Source of the DNA: Halorussus caseinilyticus
GTDB taxonomy: Archaea > Halobacteriota > Halobacteria > Halobacteriales > Haladaptataceae
NCBI RefSeq assembly: GCF_029338395.1
Contig: NZ_CP119810.1
Location: 1 to 64,000 of the forward strand
Length of the DNA: 64,000 nucleotides
Direction of reading: 5' to 3'
Below, in pieces: positions 1 through 7,492 of this stretch. A program made the translations under genes and the position numbers. A model generated the notes under the pieces. That model was not told the DNA's origin, did no database searches, and saw only the letters and a list, made by a program, of their open reading frames with translations. Position 1 is the stretch's first letter; the number at the start of each line of letters is the position of its first letter.

Positions 1-417
1 GGAGCGTTCGACCGCCTCGAACATCTCGAGGTACGCGGTCACGCGGTCGTCGCCCCAGTAGCGGACCGCCTTCGTCCGCGGGTCGTAGTCGATGACGGCG
101 GCGTCGTCCAGTTTCGGGAGGTGGTTGTGGTGAAGCGCCACCGCCACGCGCTGGCGATGTCGGTCCGCGTCGTCGGACCGGTGGGTGTCGGAGTCGTCGT
201 CTTCGGACGCCGCTTCGCATTCCACAACGTGGTCCACGAGAGTATCGAGTTCGACCACGTTCACCGAGACCGATTCGAGATACGAGAGGACGCGTCGGGC
301 GCGCGGGTCCGCCACCGCCTCGAAGAGTTCGTCGGTTCGCCCGGACCCGTCCAATACCTCGGAGTCGAACGGCGGAGTTCTGTCGTCGCCTCCGCCGTCG
401 GAGGTTTCGTCAGACAC
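1..417 (-). CDS. DUF7344-type winged-helix protein (3' end cut by window)
   Basis: The reading frame is open from a GTG at 417 through the left edge, giving 139 visible residues. It reads VSDETSDGG at the N-terminus, then a segment ELFEAVADPRARRVLSYLE typical of the first helices of a winged helix, and ends with HHNHLPKLDDAAVIDYDPR followed by RYWGDD, the wing-like signature of the haloarchaeal DUF7344 family. It is probably a DNA-binding regulator; no ligand or target can be named. GTG is chosen because no ATG lies between it and the conserved part. It is divergent from tryptophanase. Confidence 0.8.
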   Translation of the reverse strand, partial: MSDETSDGGGDDRTPPFDSEVLDGSGRTDELFEAVADPRARRVLSYLESVSVNVVELDTLVDHVVECEAASEDDDSDTHRSDDADRHRQRVAVALHHNHLPKLDDAAVIDYDPRTKAVRYWGDDRVTAYLEMFEAVERS

Positions 418-500
418 GATAACTAGTGACAGATGGACGATTGTCTTAGGTCTGTCGGGCAAACACGCCGACAGAGATAAAATCAAATCTCGGCATCGAA

Positions 501-535
501 AGCGTTTGCGTTTACGTAAACGTTCACGAAACGCT
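501..535. promoter_or_regulatory. Nested inverted repeat upstream of tnaA
   Basis: A perfect 14-bp palindrome, CGTTTACGTAAACG, occupies 509-522. It lies inside a wider inverted repeat, AGCGTTT at 501-507 and AAACGCT at 529-535. It sits in the 243-bp gap between the divergent DUF7344-type gene and tryptophanase. Such a structure fits an operator for a dimeric regulator; the binding protein is not known and no clear TATA box could be assigned for tnaA. Confidence 0.45.
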
Positions 536-660
536 CCCGAACGGTCCGCGGACAGGTCCGTCGGTCAGTGTCCAGATTCGGAACGCGACAACCGCAGGCG
601 ACCACTTCCGCCCAAAGATGTCTCGCAAGCAATACGTTCCGCGGGGTCGTCGTCCCGGAC

Positions 661-2043
661 ATGCGAGCGTACAAATCGAAAGTGGTCTCGCCGATTCGAC
701 TTCCGGAGCGCGACGAACGCGAGGCGAATCTGGAGACGGCGGGGTACAACGTGTTCAATCTCGACTCCGACGGGGTGTTCGTGGACCTGCTGACCGACAG
801 CGGAACCGGGACGATGAGCGAGTCCCAGTGGGCCGCGATGATGGTCGGCGACGAGGCCTACGCCGGGAGCGGGAGTTTCGACCGACTGCAAGAGGCAATC
901 TCGGACGTGATGGGGTTCGAGCGCATCATCCCCGCCCATCAGGGACGCGGGGCCGAGAACGTTCTCTACGGCGCGCTGGTCGAAGAAGGCGACTACGTGC
1001 CGAACAACACCCACTTCGACACGACGCGGGCGCACATCGCCAACAACGGGGCCGAACCGGTCGATTGCCCCCGCGAGGGTGCGCTGGACGGCGACCGGCC
1101 GTTCGCGGGGGACCTCGACGTGGAGAAAGTCCGGGAGTTGGCCGACGAGGTGGGCGCGGAGAACGTCCCCGCGGTCCTCGTCACCATCACGAACAACTCG
1201 CTGGCGGGCCAACCAGTCAGCGTCGAGAACGTCCGAGAGGCCCGCGCGGTGGCCGACGAGTTGGACGCGACGTTCGTCGTAGACGCCTGCCGGTTCGCCG
1301 AGAACGCCTACTTCGTCCGGGAGCGCGAAGACGAGTTCGCAGACTGGTCTGTCGCGGACATCGCCCGCGAACAACTCTCGTACGCCGACGCAATCGTGAT
1401 GAGCGGCAAGAAAGACGGACTGGTCAACGTCGGCGGGTTCGTCGGAATTCGGGACGACCCGGAACTCGACGACCTCTACGCGAAGACCCGTGAGCGAGGC
1501 ATCCTCTACGAGGGGTTCACGACCTACGGCGGGATGGCCGGTCGGGACTTGGAGGCGATGGCGGTCGGTCTCCGCGAAGCGGTCGAAGAGTCCTACGTCG
1601 CCGACCGCGTGGGGCAGGTCCAGCGACTCGGCGACCTGCTGGCCGACCGCGACGTGCCGGTCGAGCGACCCACGGGCGGCCACGCGGTGTACGTGAACGC
1701 CGCCGAGTTCCTGCCCGAGATTCCGACCGAGCAGTTCCCCGGTCAGGCGTTGGTCTGCGAACTCTACCGCGAGGGCGCGGTCCGCGGCGTCGAGTTGGGG
1801 AGTTTCGCGTTCCCCGAGACCGACCGGCCGGAACTCGTCCGCCTGTCGCTCCCCCGCCGGACCTACGGCGCGGACCACCTCGAACACGTCGCCGAGACGT
1901 TCGAGCGAGTCGCCGAGCGCCGCGACGCGGGCGAGATTTCGGGTCTCGAAATCGTGGACGAACCCGAGATGGCCGAACTCCGCCACTTCAGCGCGGAGTT
2001 GCGGCCGGTTCGGGAGCGCGAGGCGACGACGGCCGACGACTGA
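661..2043 (+). CDS. tnaA: Tryptophanase (beta-eliminating lyase)
   Basis: A 460-residue PLP-dependent lyase of the tryptophanase/tyrosine phenol-lyase family, which cleaves L-tryptophan to indole, pyruvate and ammonia. Family hallmarks are VDLLTDSGTGTMSESQWAA near residue 50, PAHQGRGAENVLYG, the THFDTTRAHI segment, the cofactor-binding Asp in FVVDACRFAENAYFV, and the Schiff-base lysine in IVMSGKKDGLVNVGGF. The length matches the family. ATG at 661 is preferred to the upstream in-frame GTG at 568, because homology begins at MRAYKSK. It stands alone, with a possible operator upstream and a dispersed repeat after its stop. Tyrosine phenol-lyase activity cannot be excluded. Confidence 0.9.
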   Translation: MRAYKSKVVSPIRLPERDEREANLETAGYNVFNLDSDGVFVDLLTDSGTGTMSESQWAAMMVGDEAYAGSGSFDRLQEAISDVMGFERIIPAHQGRGAENVLYGALVEEGDYVPNNTHFDTTRAHIANNGAEPVDCPREGALDGDRPFAGDLDVEKVRELADEVGAENVPAVLVTITNNSLAGQPVSVENVREARAVADELDATFVVDACRFAENAYFVREREDEFADWSVADIAREQLSYADAIVMSGKKDGLVNVGGFVGIRDDPELDDLYAKTRERGILYEGFTTYGGMAGRDLEAMAVGLREAVEESYVADRVGQVQRLGDLLADRDVPVERPTGGHAVYVNAAEFLPEIPTEQFPGQALVCELYREGAVRGVELGSFAFPETDRPELVRLSLPRRTYGADHLEHVAETFERVAERRDAGEISGLEIVDEPEMAELRHFSAELRPVREREATTADD

Positions 2044-2150
2044 CGGCGACCGACGACGGAACGCCTCGGGACGACTTTCGACTCGGCACTCCGGCACGAT
2101 TTTCGACCCCGGCGCGCGCGGGCGCGGCCCGCAAGTGGCCGCGCCCATCC

Positions 2151-2270
2151 GCGCGAGGGCCGAGGACCGCAACGAAGTGAGGACCGCAGGCGGTTGGGGA
2201 GGACGTGGCCGTCGCGGTGCTGTGCGGTGCGGTCGCGGTCTGATTGGTTCGAGCCTGTCGCGCTACTCCG
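2151..2270 (+). repeat. Dispersed intergenic repeat, copy 1 (GGTTGGGGAGG family)
   Basis: The 353-bp gap 2044-2396 has no convincing gene. It carries a GC-rich element that begins GCGCGAGGGC, continues with a purine-rich GAGGACCGCAACG block, then CGGTTGGGGAGG, GCGGTGCTGTGCGGTGCGG and TGATTGGTTCGAGCC. The same ordered blocks recur at 3181-3309 (inverted), 46623-46760, and partly at 51620-51930 and 24998-25045. This copy follows the tryptophanase stop in the sense orientation, suggesting a 3' untranslated or terminator-like role. Confidence 0.65.
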
Positions 2271-2396
2271 TCACCGACTTTTCTCCGTAGTCCCCTCTCA
2301 CCGACTTTCCTCTCCGTCGGTCCTCGTCACCGTCCAACCCGGCAAAAAACACAAAGTCCTGTGCGATACGCCAGCGAGCCGACGCGAGACGCCCTC

Positions 2397-2675
2397 TCAG
2401 ACGCCTTCGACGGTTGAGCGATACGCTTGGGCGTGTTCGAGCGCGGACTTCACGGCCTCGGTCGCGTCGGCGTCGAGGTCCGACTGTACGTCGTGAAGGT
2501 TGTGTTCGAGGCGCGCGAGTCGGCCGTGGTCCGGTCCGCGGTCGGCGTCAGCCATCGTCTCGACCTGTTCGGCGTAGGTTTCGAGGCGCTCGGCGGCGTC
2601 GGCGTGGTCGGTGCCCTCGCGGGCCTCGTGGAGTTTCTCTGCGGCGGTCCGGAGTTCGCTTCGGTCGTCGCTCAT
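2397..2675 (-). CDS. DUF7553 family protein
   Basis: A 92-residue acidic, helical protein. The core RLETYAEQVETMADADRGPDHGRLARLEHNL and the C-terminus AQAYRSTVEGV are the hallmarks of the haloarchaeal DUF7553 family, small soluble proteins of unknown function. The ATG at 2675 (MSDDRSELRT) is chosen; an open extension upstream lacks conservation and runs across the divergent neighbour's start region. The gene is divergent from the small membrane protein at 2824. Confidence 0.75.
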   Translation of the reverse strand: MSDDRSELRTAAEKLHEAREGTDHADAAERLETYAEQVETMADADRGPDHGRLARLEHNLHDVQSDLDADATEAVKSALEHAQAYRSTVEGV

Positions 2676-2823
2676 GGCCGGGCCTACGCCCGAGCGCGGG
2701 AAATAGTTTCTGTCGAGATAGGTTTCTGCCGGAATCGGTGACGCGCGACCGGACCGTATCGAAGACGCCCCGCGGTCGGCGAGGACCGGAGACCTCTTGT
2801 CGGACTGCTCCCTACCGTCGCCC

Positions 2824-2982
2824 ATGACTTCCAAACTCAAACGCGGTGCGTTCGCACTGGTCGGACTGCTCGCCGTCGCGTTCGCGGTCCACTACGCGCT
2901 GTTCGGGTCGCTTCCGCTCGGCAAACCCGAGTTGCTGAAAGACGACGACGGCGAGTCCGAGTGGAAAGAAGTGGACGCCTGA
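2824..2982 (+). CDS. Small single-span membrane protein
   Basis: A 52-residue protein with a basic N-terminus (MTSKLKRG), one hydrophobic helix at about residues 9-31 and a short acidic tail ending DDDGESEWKEVDA. This looks like an N-in membrane anchor. ATG at 2824 removes a non-conserved in-frame extension. I do not recognise a family beyond small haloarchaeal membrane proteins, and no function can be given. Confidence 0.65.
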   Translation: MTSKLKRGAFALVGLLAVAFAVHYALFGSLPLGKPELLKDDDGESEWKEVDA

Positions 2983-3114
2983 GTCGAGACACGTCGCTCG
3001 TGGTTTCGGACGTATTTTCGTTTCTTTCGGACAGGTATATATTCGTTAGGGAATGGTTTAGTTATCCGTAGTGGCGAGGGCCGAACAGCACCGCGAACGG
3101 GAATCGGCGACGGG

Positions 3115-3309
3115 AAGTTACGTCGGGCTTGAACCCAGAAATCACAGTAGGGTCGAGTCCGAGACGCCCGCGACGGCGACGAAGAGTTACGTCAGGCTTG
3201 AACCAATCACGACCGCACAGCACCGCAACCGCCACCGCGGGCCACACCCTCCCCAACCGATTCCTTCGTTCGCTCCCTCCGGTCGCTTACTCAGTCATCC
3301 CTCGCGCGG
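3115..3309 (-). repeat. Dispersed intergenic repeat, copy 2, with a half copy
   Basis: Gap 2983-3433 (451 bp) has no supported gene. Read on the minus strand it holds CGCGCGAGGGATGACTGAG, AATCGGTTGGGGAGGGTGTG, GCGGTTGCGGTGCTGTGCGG and TGATTGGTTCAAGCCTGACG, matching copy 1 block for block. A second TTCAAGCCCGACGTAACTTC half unit lies at 3115-3135. It is downstream of, and in the same orientation as, the pentapeptide channel gene that ends at 3434. Confidence 0.65.
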
Positions 3310-3433
3310 TCGGACGCGACACGCAAGCGGTCGCGTCCGCGCGCGCCGGGTTGGATGTTTCACGAGCGCGCAGAAAGAGACAGTTGGCCGGAGACCAAAA
3401 ATCTCCGACGACCGCCGAAAATCCGCCCGGAAC

Positions 3434-5761
3434 CTAGTTCCCGCCGAGGACTCGCTTGAACAGCGTGAACGTGAGCAGAGTGAAGAACAACCCGTTCAAC
3501 ATCCCCTGACTCGCCGCCAGAATCTTCGCGGCCCACCCGACCGGGCCGATGTCGCCGTAGCCGATGGTACTGAAACTGATGTAACTGTAGTAAAGCCCCT
3601 CGAACAGCGTCGTGGAGGGTTGGGCGGCGTCCCAGATGACGCCCGCTTGGGTCTGTAGCGGACCGCCGAGGACGTAGAGAACGCCGAACAGCGCGGGCAA
3701 CAGGAACGTCAACACCGCGATTCGGGGCAGTCGGTTGCCGTACCCGCAGGTGAACTGCATGAAGAAGTTGAGACCTACGCTCGCGCCCTTCCGGAGTCGG
3801 CCCCACACGTCAAGCGAGTACTCGTGGAGAACGATGTCCACGTTCTTCTTGCGGTTGTAGAAGTACCGCTTGAACTCGAACTCCCGCATCGCGGGCGTGT
3901 CGCCCACCGCGTTGGCGCTGTCTTGAGCCTTCCGGTAGGTCTCTTCGATGACTTCGTTGGTCATCTCCACGTCGTAGCGACCCGACGACTCGTCGCCGAG
4001 GAAGTCGTGGACGTTCCAGTCGTTGCGTTCGAGGTAGGCGTGGTGGTTGCTGAAGTCGAAGTGGTCGAAGTCCGTAAGGCAGAACCGGAAGTGGTCCAGC
4101 AGTTGGTGTTGGTTGCCCTCGCTCTCCAGATTCAGGTCGCCGAGGGTCGCCTTCGTCAGGTCGTAGAGGACCACGCTGTCGGCGGTTATCACGACGCTTC
4201 CGCCACAGAGCGTGGCCTCGGTCAAATCGACGTACGTGTCGCCGCTCCCGCCCGCGACTATCCGGAACTCGACGCCCTTGTGGAACTCGGCGGTCCGGAA
4301 GTTCCCCTCGTCGTGGAACGTCACGTCCCGGAACGACCCGTTGGTGAAACTCGCGGCCTCGAAGTCCGCGGTCGCCTCGAACGTCACCTCGTCGAACGAC
4401 GCGTTCTCTTCGAGATGTTTGGCCTCGCCCTCGAAGACGACGCCGCGGAAGATGGCCGCGTCGTGAAACGCCGCCTCCCTGAAACTCGCGTCCTCGCGGA
4501 ACCGGGCTTCCGTGAACCGGACGCGCGACCGGAACGTCGCCCCCACGAAATCGGCGTCGCCGTAGAACTGGGCTTCGACCGCCTCCACGTCGCCAGCGAA
4601 CGTACTCCCGTCGAACGTCACGCCCTCGCGGAACTCCGAGCGCTCGAGGTTGGCGAGACCCGAGATTTCGATGCGGTGGCAGTCGGCCCGCGCGTCGAAC
4701 ACCGCCCGGTCGAGGTTGAACTCGCCTTCGAAGGTAGCGTCCTTGAAGTCGGCGAACCGGAAGCGCGCGAGTTTGAAGTCGGCCTCGCCCTCGAAGCGCG
4801 CGCCCTCGAAGGTCACGTCGTCGTTGGTCGTCCGACTGCCGCCGTTGAACTCGACGCCGCGGAACTCCGCCAGCGCCTTGAACCGGGCGTCCTCGAAGCA
4901 GGCGTCGTCGTGGAAGCGGGCCTCGTCGAAGTCGGCCATCCGGTCGAAGACGACGCCGCCGAAGCGGGTGTCGCCCTCGAACTCGACGTGTTCGAAGTCC
5001 GACGCCGCGTGGAACGTCGTGTCCTCGAAGGTGACGTACTGGAACGTCGCCTGCCGGAAACTCGCGTCGTCGCGGAACTCCACCCCGGCGAACGAGATGT
5101 GGTCGTCCAAGACGTGGCTGGTGCCTGTCGTCTCGACGTTCCGGAAGTGGGCCACGTCGTGGAACGTCGCGCCCTCGAAACTCGTGTCGTCGGTGAACGT
5201 CGTCTCGTCGCAGTTCACTTCTCCGTGGAAACTCGCGCCGACGAACGACACGTCCTCGCGGAAGGTGGTCTCGTAGGCCGAGAGGGTTCCTTCGACCGAC
5301 AACTGGTCGCCGTCGAGGACGCCGCCGATGGTCGCGCCCTCGAACTTGAGTGTGCCGACGGTGGCACCCCGGAGGTTCAGACCCTGTTCGAGGCGGCCAT
5401 GAGTGATGTCGAGTCCGTCGATGTCGGCGTACTGGAAGTTGAGGACGTGGTTGGTCCCGCCGTTGATGTCCTGATAGGTCAGCGAGAGATGCGGGAGGTT
5501 CGCGCCGACGTACTCGTTGGCGCGAACGTCGTCGGATTCGAGGTTCCGCTTGAGTCGCGCTACGATGTCCTCGGCGGTCACGTCGTTGCTGGCCCGTTCG
5601 TCGCGGGACATGTGGAACCGGCAGTAGTCGCTGTCGCCGTGGGCCTCGTGGGGGCACTCCCACGTCGTCTGGAGGCGCGCGTCGGTGTGCCTCGCCGGGT
5701 CGAACGTGTACTGACAGGTCGTCGTCGCGTCGGCGGCCGAGCGTTCTTCAGTTCGTGCCAT
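3434..5761 (-). CDS. Pentapeptide-repeat protein fused to a two-helix K+ channel domain
   Basis: A 775-residue membrane protein. Residues 16-50 form a Cys/His cluster (C16, C36, H38, C47, H50) that may bind zinc. Residues about 120-540 are a long pentapeptide-repeat solenoid with repeated F-x-G-A-x-F and F-x-D-A-x-F units. The C-terminus has a hydrophobic helix, a pore loop STIGYGDIGP that matches the potassium-selectivity filter TxGYG, and a final helix. Fusions of this kind are predicted ion channels with a cytoplasmic beta-helix sensor; the sensed signal is unknown. It is last in a minus-strand run with the polyamine-synthase-like gene. A frameshifted paralogue lies at 23229-24636. Confidence 0.85.
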   Translation of the reverse strand: MARTEERSAADATTTCQYTFDPARHTDARLQTTWECPHEAHGDSDYCRFHMSRDERASNDVTAEDIVARLKRNLESDDVRANEYVGANLPHLSLTYQDINGGTNHVLNFQYADIDGLDITHGRLEQGLNLRGATVGTLKFEGATIGGVLDGDQLSVEGTLSAYETTFREDVSFVGASFHGEVNCDETTFTDDTSFEGATFHDVAHFRNVETTGTSHVLDDHISFAGVEFRDDASFRQATFQYVTFEDTTFHAASDFEHVEFEGDTRFGGVVFDRMADFDEARFHDDACFEDARFKALAEFRGVEFNGGSRTTNDDVTFEGARFEGEADFKLARFRFADFKDATFEGEFNLDRAVFDARADCHRIEISGLANLERSEFREGVTFDGSTFAGDVEAVEAQFYGDADFVGATFRSRVRFTEARFREDASFREAAFHDAAIFRGVVFEGEAKHLEENASFDEVTFEATADFEAASFTNGSFRDVTFHDEGNFRTAEFHKGVEFRIVAGGSGDTYVDLTEATLCGGSVVITADSVVLYDLTKATLGDLNLESEGNQHQLLDHFRFCLTDFDHFDFSNHHAYLERNDWNVHDFLGDESSGRYDVEMTNEVIEETYRKAQDSANAVGDTPAMREFEFKRYFYNRKKNVDIVLHEYSLDVWGRLRKGASVGLNFFMQFTCGYGNRLPRIAVLTFLLPALFGVLYVLGGPLQTQAGVIWDAAQPSTTLFEGLYYSYISFSTIGYGDIGPVGWAAKILAASQGMLNGLFFTLLTFTLFKRVLGGN

Positions 5762-5899
5762 GGGTGGAGTCGGGTGGCCGAGCGGCCGGGGGTCGGTTGG
5801 CGGGCGATTCGAGGGGGGTTGTCACACGTACCGTCATTGCTCACCCCTCCGATATATAGATTCGGTCTCTTCCGGCCGGAATCCAACCGCGAAGCGTCG

Positions 5900-6856
5900 T
5901 CACTTCAACACGTCCTTTCGCTCGCGCTCGGTGAGACTCGCGTCGAAGGCGCTCCGCGAGCAGTGTTCGCACTCCTTGGCGGGGTTGGTGCTTCGGTCGT
6001 AGGTCTTGACCGGGCGGCCGAACACGAACAGGGCTTCCATCTGGTGGCGTTCCACGATGGCGTCGGCGGGTTCGCCGCAGTTGGGACACCAGTCGTCGCC
6101 CTCCGCGGGAACCTGATACGTGACCTTCCGGCGGCCGAACCCGGCGCGGTCGAACGCCTCGTCTTTCGATGTCTCGATGAGGTCCTCAACGGGATAGGGT
6201 TCGGAAATCACCTCGTTGTCGAACCCGGTGTCGGCGACTACCTCGCTGTCGAGGTACGCCCCGACCCTGACGGTGTTGTCGTACCCCAGCAGGTAAACCG
6301 AGACGCTGGCGCTCCGGCCCGTAATCTCGATTTCGTGGTCGCGGCCCACGACGTACACGTCGAGGTCGGTCCGAGCCTTCTCGACGCTGACCTCGTGGTC
6401 TGCGCCCGCGACCCGGACGCCCGCGTCCGGGTCGCTGGCACTGCCCGACTGCTTCCACCCGGTGAGCGACACGTCGTAGTCGTCGGGGTCGCGGGGCAGT
6501 GCCACGTCGTCGGCGTAGACGTTTTCGGGGCCGACCACCGAGAGGTCGCCGCCCGAAGTTTCGGCCGAGACGAACACGTCTTCGGCGTCCGCCACGATTG
6601 CGTCGCCGGTCACGCCGCCGGGTTCGGCGTACCCGTCTTCGAGGTTTCCCCGGACGACCGTCTCGGGGTCGCCCACGTCGGCGTCGCCGGTGGGTTGGTG
6701 AGTGAAGACGTATTCGGGGTTCCGGAGTTCGAGGTCGCCCTCGACGCTTCCGGTCCGGAGGTACACGTCCTCGGGGTCCCGGACTTCGACCGGGGCGTCT
6801 TCGTGGCCGGTGAGCGTTACGTCGCCGTCGTAGGTCTCTGCGGTGTGGTCGGTCAT
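5900..6856 (-). CDS. Beta-repeat protein with C-terminal zinc ribbon
   Basis: A 318-residue acidic protein I cannot assign to a named family. Residues about 15-130 contain a repeat of roughly 20-25 residues ending in motifs like VRDPEDVYL, LRNPEYVFT, VGDPETVVR, VADAEDVFV and VVGPENVYA. A second set (VAGADHEVSV, VVGRDHEIEI, LLGYDNTVRV) resembles DUF3060-like beta repeats. The C-terminus carries two CxxC pairs (CPNCG and CEHC) in zinc-ribbon spacing. No signal peptide is seen, so it is probably cytoplasmic. It lies 18 bp after the DUF2617-like gene and before the pentapeptide channel, which suggests one operon. Confidence 0.7.
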   Translation of the reverse strand: MTDHTAETYDGDVTLTGHEDAPVEVRDPEDVYLRTGSVEGDLELRNPEYVFTHQPTGDADVGDPETVVRGNLEDGYAEPGGVTGDAIVADAEDVFVSAETSGGDLSVVGPENVYADDVALPRDPDDYDVSLTGWKQSGSASDPDAGVRVAGADHEVSVEKARTDLDVYVVGRDHEIEITGRSASVSVYLLGYDNTVRVGAYLDSEVVADTGFDNEVISEPYPVEDLIETSKDEAFDRAGFGRRKVTYQVPAEGDDWCPNCGEPADAIVERHQMEALFVFGRPVKTYDRSTNPAKECEHCSRSAFDASLTERERKDVLK

Positions 6857-6873
6857 GATGAATCGGTGGTGTG

Positions 6874-7473
6874 TCAGTCGTCTGTCGGTCGGAGAGCGGT
6901 CGAAGTCGGTTCGTCCGTTCGCGTCGGTTCGTCCGTTCGCTCGTCTTTCGCGCGCTCGCGTGCGGGAGACAATATGGTATACGTGTAAACCGCAATCCCG
7001 TGTTCGGGGTAGGTGTGGTAGGTCTCGTAGGTCGCCTCATCGCCCGCGGGCGACCCGGCGGACGGGACCGACGCGTCGGTCCCGTCCGCCTCGCCGAGTT
7101 CGATGGTCGTCCACGCGTCCGGGCCGAACCGGAAGGCGGCGTCGGCCCCCTCGGGACCGGGGAACGCCTCGATTGGCCGGACCTCGGCGCTGGTCTCGAC
7201 CCGGAGGCGGTCGTTCTCGAACGCGAAGTTGCGCTCGACGCCGCGCCGGAGCGGTGTTTCGGCGGTCGAGTCGCCCGAAATCGGCTTGCACGAACAGACC
7301 TCGTGGAATCCCAGCGCCGGGACGCCGACGTAGTGGGACTCGCCGATAATCGTCAGCGCCGCGGGCGCGCCGAGCAGTTCGCTCGGGACCACGCGCTTCA
7401 CGTCGAACACCTCCAGATTCGGCTCGCTGGCGGCGTACGCGAAGTAGAGTCGGGATGCGTGTTGCGATGACAT
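6874..7473 (-). CDS. DUF2617-like protein
   Basis: A 199-residue soluble protein. The segment ALTIIGESHYVGVPALGFHE and the later YETYHTYPEH resemble DUF2617, a family of unknown function that, from memory, tends to sit beside membrane spermidine-synthase-like genes. Here it follows such a gene by 19 bp on the same strand, supporting the call. The C-terminal 35 residues are charged and look disordered. The family assignment rests on short motifs and context and needs a profile search to confirm. Confidence 0.6.
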   Translation of the reverse strand: MSSQHASRLYFAYAASEPNLEVFDVKRVVPSELLGAPAALTIIGESHYVGVPALGFHEVCSCKPISGDSTAETPLRRGVERNFAFENDRLRVETSAEVRPIEAFPGPEGADAAFRFGPDAWTTIELGEADGTDASVPSAGSPAGDEATYETYHTYPEHGIAVYTYTILSPARERAKDERTDEPTRTDEPTSTALRPTDD

Positions 7474-7492
7474 TGGTGTTGGTGGTCGGTCG

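Noticed and set aside
565..2172. Long minus-strand frame opposite tryptophanase (535 codons)
   Set aside because: It is antisense to a clear tnaA and its composition is that of a shadow frame in high-GC DNA; no recognisable motif.
3434..3900. A second pore loop (TCGYGN) in the long pentapeptide channel
   Set aside because: It lies on the cytoplasmic side before the first helix, and lacks the following Asp; resemblance to the filter is probably chance.
3824..6988. 1054-codon plus-strand frame opposite the pentapeptide channel and zinc-ribbon genes
   Set aside because: The Val/Glu/Arg-rich translation is the mirror of the real genes; it crosses two convincing minus-strand proteins.
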